Below are positions 6,781 through 9,538 of a stretch of DNA of 9,538 bases, piece after piece. How positions within the stretch are numbered: position 1 is the first letter of the stretch; every line of letters begins with the position of its first letter. The stretch covers positions 1 to 9,538 of the forward strand of contig CAMIIP010000037.1 in assembly GCA_946222285.1 (NCBI GenBank). Direction: 5' to 3'. This DNA comes from an uncultured Rothia sp. (GTDB lineage: Bacteria > Actinomycetota > Actinomycetes > Actinomycetales > Micrococcaceae). Below the pieces are notes generated by a model. It was not told where the DNA came from. It saw nothing but the letters and a program-made list of their open reading frames with translations, and did not search any database. The translations under genes were made by a program, and so were the position numbers.

Positions 6781-7106
6781 CGGAATTCGGTGTCATCAAT
6801 CCAACGCTCTAGTTCATCAGCAACGGTCTGTGTTGAGCCCACGATGACATCCCCCATGCCGCCAATAGCGCAGTACTTGGCAATTTTCGCCCGAGCCCAT
6901 TCCCTCTTTTTAGATTGCAGGGTGAAGGGAGTTAGAAACGACTTAATCGAGTCAGTCTCTACATATTTGAGCGCTTCATCTTTATCGAATTGCGAAAGAT
7001 CAACGCCAGACCAGACGAAGCGCGTGAATTCGGGGCGCAATGCTGAATTCGGCTCCATTGCCACGCCTAAAATATAGTGAGGGTTACCGATATTCCCAAG
7101 ACACAC
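6747..7106 (-). pseudogene. C-terminal fragment of an NtaA/DmoA-type FMN-dependent monooxygenase
   Basis: The intact family are flavin-dependent monooxygenases of the bacterial luciferase-like fold, about 440-450 residues long, acting on small organic compounds such as chelators or sulfides. Only a late C-terminal part remains. FVWSGVDLSQFDKDEAL and REWARAKIAKYCAIGGMGDVIVGSTQTVADELERWIDD match the region before the conserved DGFNL end. At TEF (about base 6783) the reading leaves the family and runs into the antisense of the ASCH gene's 3' end. Upstream, similarity fades before the first residues of the open frame, and bases 7107-7281 show no recognisable remainder of the N-terminal two-thirds. 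I see no ribosome site. It is therefore a remnant truncated at both ends. Its 3' breakpoint lies 3-6 bases past the ASCH stop codon, which suggests one deletion or insertion event there. Confidence 0.7.
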
Positions 7107-7281
7107 TCGGGAAAAATTACACGCCGCTTACTGGATCAGCTCCAACAAAGGTAAGCACTCGGTGATATGTTCTCGCTCCAAAATAAAGAAGTCTTAGAAG
7201 CCATTGGGCAGGTGCTGGCGGAACGTTGATACCCCTTCCTACCCCCTCACGCTCGCATCGGCAGATGTGAGCTGCTTGTTC

Positions 7282-7309
7282 TTTACCATGCTTACACAAA
7301 CGATATGAT
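7282..7309 (+). promoter_or_regulatory. Candidate promoter of the TRIC-family gene
   Basis: TTTACC (7282-7287) and TATGAT (7304-7309) are spaced by 16 bases. Transcription would begin near 7316, which leaves an 18-base lead before the ribosome site AAGGAG (7334-7339). This placement supports the downstream TTG start, because the two upstream in-frame ATG codons would overlap the -10 box and lie before the transcription start. Confidence 0.42.
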
Positions 7310-7346
7310 GAGGGCGCCAAGCGGTCTCAAGCTAAGGAGTGAGCTA

Positions 7347-8168
7347 TTGGAAGACTGGGATCCAAGTCTCTTATTTCGCATCGTTGATGTTGCAGCGGTC
7401 ATAGCCAATGGCCTACTCGGGGGTGCTGTAGCACGTGCTTTCCGCTTTGACGTGGTGGGGTTCTTATTGCTGGCGGTGCTCTCGGGCATGGGTGGCGGCC
7501 TGATCCGTGACACTCTGCTCAGTACGGGCTTTCCCGTGGCGCTCACTGATTCCGCTTATTGGGCAGGAGCTATGGTTGCCGCCGGGCTGGCATATTTTCT
7601 TGATCTCGGATCGCAATGGGCATCCCGTGTTCTCGTGATAGTAGATTTTCTCGGCATGGGTTGTTGGGCAGCTACCGGCACTATCAAAGCCCTCGGTGCC
7701 GGGCTGCACTGGATTCCCTCGATTGCTTTAGGAATTACGACGGCGGTGGGCGGCGGCGTTTTGCGCGATATTATGGTCAATCGCGTTCCTTCTATTCTCG
7801 GTGGCAACTCTCTCTACGCCACAGTCGCGCTAGTTGGGGCCAGCGAAACGGCTTTATTGACCGCGGTTTTTGACCGACCCAACCTGGGTATGGGCATTGC
7901 CATTGTTACCTGTCTTGCGTTGGGGCTTATGGCTCGTCGTAAAAACTGGCGTTTACCTGCCCCTGTCAATCTCAAGGTGCCACGTCCACAAATTAAACTA
8001 TTCAATAAGCGTGCTCGCGTGGAATTTGATGAGAATGAGGGGTGGACGCCCGGTCAGCCGCTCACCGAGAACTTACAGATACTTACTCCGGAGCAGATAC
8101 GCAAATATCGTAAGCGCGATAAATTCACGAATATTGCCCGCCTTAAGAAGCGAACAAAGGGTTCTTAA
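7347..8168 (+). CDS. TRIC/YadS-family (UPF0126) cation channel protein with basic C-terminal tail
   Basis: Inner-membrane protein of the prokaryotic trimeric intracellular cation (TRIC) channel family; characterised members conduct monovalent cations. It has the expected seven hydrophobic segments and the internal duplication, with the two glycine hinges GMGGGLIRDTLL (47-58) and AVGGGVLRDIMV (133 onward) in matching positions. The membrane part ends near residue 205. About 68 further residues follow that are hydrophilic and rich in Lys and Arg (RARVEFDENEGW, IRKYRKRDKF, RLKKRTKGS), whereas typical bacterial members stop at about 200-220. I place the start at TTG 7347-7349, since AAGGAG lies exactly 7 nt upstream. 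The open frame extends to two ATG codons at 7305 and 7308, but these fall in the predicted promoter and have no ribosome site. From the TTG the protein is 273 residues. A strong terminator follows 39 bases later. Confidence 0.88.
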   Translation: MEDWDPSLLFRIVDVAAVIANGLLGGAVARAFRFDVVGFLLLAVLSGMGGGLIRDTLLSTGFPVALTDSAYWAGAMVAAGLAYFLDLGSQWASRVLVIVDFLGMGCWAATGTIKALGAGLHWIPSIALGITTAVGGGVLRDIMVNRVPSILGGNSLYATVALVGASETALLTAVFDRPNLGMGIAIVTCLALGLMARRKNWRLPAPVNLKVPRPQIKLFNKRARVEFDENEGWTPGQPLTENLQILTPEQIRKYRKRDKFTNIARLKKRTKGS

Positions 8169-8207
8169 TGGCTGTAAGAGGTATTTATTCAAAACGATGA
8201 ATGTATA

Positions 8208-8253
8208 AAAATACCCCGGTAATTATTTTATCGAATAATTACCGGGGTATTTT
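8208..8253 (+). terminator. Perfect 20-bp terminator hairpin after the TRIC-family gene
   Basis: The arms 8208-8227 and 8234-8253 pair without mismatch over 20 bp around a six-base loop (TTATCG). The stem has the core ACCCCGG/CCGGGGT and A4/T4 at its ends, so a U-run forms whichever strand is transcribed. It lies 39 bases after the gene's stop. Since no minus-strand gene is close on the right, its main job is ending the TRIC transcript; it would also stop any minus-strand transcript from the gene-free region. Confidence 0.85.
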
Positions 8254-9009
8254 GACACCTGATCAGGTTCGCATATCGATCAAGGTGATTAAATGCCCTA
8301 GCGAGCTTCTCTTCGCAACTAAAAAGCGGAAGTTCTAACACTTACGCACTATTGAGTTTACCAGCAAATTTCCGCTCCAAACGCTGCCATATCAACAAAA
8401 AAGCGCTTTCCCGACGATTATTTCATGAGAGATACAGGACTGACTTGCCTAAACAGATAAGGTGAAATTTTTTGATATTTTTTCTACTTTTTCTCAAGAA
8501 AAAGACTGTGTCGAGGAGGAACAGACCACTAAAGAAATCTCCCCTTGCCAGCACAATGCTTCTTATTTTTATGCAAAATACTTATAAATATAAGATACTT
8601 TTCGCTACCTGCCTCAGAAAAATTCCCTGCCCATCCCCTTATGGGATACTTCATAGTTTTTCACTCATCAGACAGTAGTGAGAAAACTTACCATTGTAGG
8701 TTCACCAGAACTACATTCAAATCTAGCTCTGTCGCAAAAACACTCCTCACTTTTACGAACTCACTATTTTTTCTATTCATTTACTAGTCACCGCCCCATT
8801 CACCTTTATGTATTTGGGGTTCCCAACAACCTTGTCGAGTCGTAGATTTTTCAACATCACGAATGACGAATGTAGCCTAAGCTCCATTGCCCCCGATTTT
8901 TCTAGCCACACCCCCATAAATGACCACTTGAGGCAGTAGCGCAGCCCTCCAAAAGGGCGGTATAGTTCTAATCGTCAACCAGAAACAGGAATTGACATCC
9001 TCATTTTTG
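8254..9009. other. AT-rich stretch without a credible gene
   Basis: Open frames here are short, lack ribosome sites and give low-complexity or basic products resembling no family. The stretch is clearly more AT-rich than the coding parts, with runs such as A6, T6 and T5. It holds a 12-bp palindrome, ACCTGATCAGGT (8257-8268); a long-range pair AGCGGAA/TTCCGCT (8325-8331/8370-8376); a small hairpin CTTTTTC-TCAA-GAAAAAG (8487-8504); the structured block at 8655-8772; and a 5-bp hairpin GCCCT/AGGGC (8944-8958). GAGGAGGAA at 8514-8522 looks like a ribosome site but no start codon follows it. I see no tRNA and no transposase remnant. Confidence 0.6.
8655..8772 (+). ncRNA. Candidate structured RNA or attenuator
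   Basis: Three hairpins stand in a row. H1 pairs 8655-8665 with 8677-8688 (11 bp, bulged G8682). H2 pairs 8695-8703 with 8708-8715 (8 bp, bulged G8700, loop ACCA). H3 pairs 8732-8739 with 8751-8758 (7 of 8 bp). In addition TAGTGAG (8676-8682), part of H1, is complementary to CTCACTA (8760-8766), which is followed directly by six T. Formation of that long-range stem would enclose H2 and H3 and exclude H1, as in a terminator/antiterminator pair. I see no convincing promoter and no gene close downstream, so both function and strand are uncertain. Confidence 0.25.
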
Positions 9010-9172
9010 AGAAAAACGGCTTGAGCTTAGTTCTTAAATCAACTAACAATCAGCTCGCCGTTTATGCCATGGGCGATGAAAACCTTGGGGAAGGTTTTTC
9101 TCCATTGCCTTTGGTTCGGGCTCGTATCTTTCGGGGGAGAGATACGAGCCCTTTACTTTAAAAACTTGCTAA
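9010..9172 (-). ncRNA. Candidate small RNA with C-rich loops, resembling actinobacterial 6C RNA
   Basis: Read on the minus strand the segment has three hairpins. The first is a perfect 12-bp stem, GGGCTCGTATCT with its complement (9140-9151 with 9118-9129), around a 10-base loop containing five C. The second is AAAACCTT-CCCC-AAGGTTTT (9098-9079). The third is a 12-bp stem (9057-9063/9014-9020 and 9052-9056/9023-9027, two bulged bases) that runs into TTTTTCTC, a plausible intrinsic terminator. Promoter-like boxes lie just upstream. Two hairpins with exposed C-runs followed by a terminator is the published layout of 6C RNA of actinomycetes and of C-rich-loop regulators that pair with ribosome sites. 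The C-runs here are five and four rather than six, so identity with 6C RNA is unproven. Confidence 0.38.
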
Positions 9173-9178
9173 CGGTTC

Positions 9179-9206
9179 AATATACCTTCAGCCCACTGCC
9201 TGAAAA
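9179..9206 (-). promoter_or_regulatory. Candidate promoter of the small RNA
   Basis: On the minus strand TTTTCA (9201-9206) and TATATT (9179-9184) are separated by 16 bases, placing a transcription start near 9172, about 20 bases before the first C-loop hairpin. The -10 box is close to consensus; the -35 box is weak. Confidence 0.3.
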
Positions 9207-9237
9207 CTTATTTACTTCAAATTTCAAAGTCTGGAAT

Positions 9238-9250
9238 TTTGTTCAACAAT
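9238..9250. repeat. Palindrome shared with the permease upstream region
   Basis: TTTGTTCAACAAT contains the 11-base inverted repeat TTGTT-C-AACAA. Its reverse complement matches 12 of 13 bases of the palindrome at 954-966. It lies 114 bases upstream of the GntR start codon. Confidence 0.3.
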
Positions 9251-9286
9251 AAGTCATACTTTCTTTAAGGCGACCAGACTCATGCT

Positions 9287-9301
9287 TGGTGTTCTACACC
9301 A
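9287..9301. promoter_or_regulatory. Operator-like palindrome upstream of the GntR gene
   Basis: TGGTGT-TCT-ACACCA is a perfect 6-bp inverted repeat with a three-base centre. It is flanked on both sides by a direct ACTCAT (9278-9283 and 9302-9307). TGGT...ACCA arms recall operators of the HutC branch of GntR regulators, such as the NagR/DasR type. It lies 62 bases before the GntR start, where an autoregulatory site would be expected. Binding is inferred. Confidence 0.35.
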
Positions 9302-9363
9302 CTCATACAGAAGCAGTAACACACACTGAAATTGTCTGTCGCTAGTACACCCAGGGGGAAAGA

Positions 9364-9538
9364 TTGAACATTGAAGAAGCGGAATCTCTGTATCCTAGTA
9401 TTACCCAAGAGCTCCCCGCTTATCGGCGGCTCCAGCTGCTGATTACATCTCAGCTAGCTACAGGGGCACTAAAACCGGGAGACTCGATTCCTTCCGAAAA
9501 TGAATTCGTTAATGCTCTGGGCATTTCTCGCATGACCG
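9364..9538 (+). CDS. GntR-family transcriptional regulator, 5' part only
   Basis: N-terminal winged helix-turn-helix of a GntR-family regulator; the gene runs off the window after 58 codons. The visible residues PAYRRLQLLITSQLATGALKPGD (18-40) and IPSENEFVNALGISRMT (42-58) match the first two helices and the recognition helix of the family. The ligand domain that would separate HutC, FadR or other branches lies outside the window, although the LPAYRRLQLLI lead resembles HutC-type members. The start is TTG at 9364-9366, with an AGGGGGAAAGA ribosome site ending right before it. Upstream are the palindrome 9287-9301 and the candidate small RNA on the opposite strand. GntR regulators usually control adjacent uptake or catabolic genes, which are probably downstream and not visible. 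Confidence 0.88.
   Translation, partial: MNIEEAESLYPSITQELPAYRRLQLLITSQLATGALKPGDSIPSENEFVNALGISRMT

Noticed and set aside
7117..7320. Minus-strand open frame of 67 codons between the monooxygenase remnant and the TRIC gene
   Set aside because: It has no ribosome site or family resemblance and overlaps the promoter and start of the TRIC gene.
8400..8409. Ten-base palindrome AAAGCGCTTT
   Set aside because: It is short, stands alone and is not placed near a promoter or gene; expected by chance at this length.
8514..8522. Strong ribosome-site-like GAGGAGGAA
   Set aside because: No ATG, GTG or TTG lies within a workable distance downstream.
8472..8787. Two overlapping plus-strand open frames with hydrophobic or Phe-rich ends
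   Set aside because: They begin in T-runs without ribosome sites, and the composition follows the AT-rich DNA; not convincing as small membrane proteins or toxins.
9064..9252. Plus-strand open frame of 62 codons across the structured segment
   Set aside because: It has no ribosome site, and its sequence is explained by the hairpins of the candidate small RNA on the opposite strand.

Overview
The window looks like a chromosomal segment of an actinobacterium of moderate GC content. A Rothia-like member of the Micrococcaceae is my best guess. The grounds are gene types and sequence character: a GlgC-type nucleotidyltransferase, a TRIC-type channel with a basic tail, heavy GTG/TTG start use, an apparently leaderless gene and C-ending codons in the larger genes. 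No rRNA or other marker gene is present, so the genus is an inference. Six of the nine identifiable starts are GTG or TTG.

Left part (1-2803), minus strand. A DppB/OppB-type peptide ABC permease (38-802) loses its conserved reading just after the EAA loop and stops early, so it looks truncated by a rearrangement. A 295-base gap follows, with a promoter for the permease, a large stem-loop and the terminator of the next gene. Then come a complete D-2-hydroxyacid dehydrogenase (1098-2060) and a TetR-family regulator (2148-2803) that is split by a one-base frameshift in a run of six T.

Middle (2804-6780). A near-perfect 28-bp palindrome sits between the TetR gene and a divergent plus-strand cardiolipin synthase gene (2936-4435). 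It occupies the TetR promoter itself and adjoins a plausible promoter for the synthase, so the TetR protein would be expected to control both itself and cardiolipin synthesis; the frameshift may have released that control. A small GNAT acetyltransferase (minus) converges on the synthase gene and diverges from a GlgC-like sugar nucleotidyltransferase (plus). An ASCH-domain protein (plus) follows.

Right part (6747-9538). A C-terminal fragment of a flavin-dependent NtaA/DmoA-type monooxygenase lies on the minus strand, truncated at both ends. The gap 7107-7281 shows nothing I can name. Next is a TRIC/YadS-family membrane protein with a TTG start, closed by a perfect 20-bp terminator hairpin. About 1.1 kb without a credible gene follows, visibly more AT-rich than the coding parts. 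It holds two strongly structured stretches. One of them, on the minus strand at about 9010-9172, has promoter-like boxes, two hairpins with C-run loops and a terminal hairpin ending in a U-run, so it resembles an actinobacterial C-rich-loop small RNA. The window ends in the first 58 codons of a GntR-family regulator.

I found no phage, CRISPR, tRNA or complete insertion-sequence signature. The two decayed or truncated genes and the gene-free AT-rich stretch suggest a region that is being rearranged and eroded rather than a dedicated new system.
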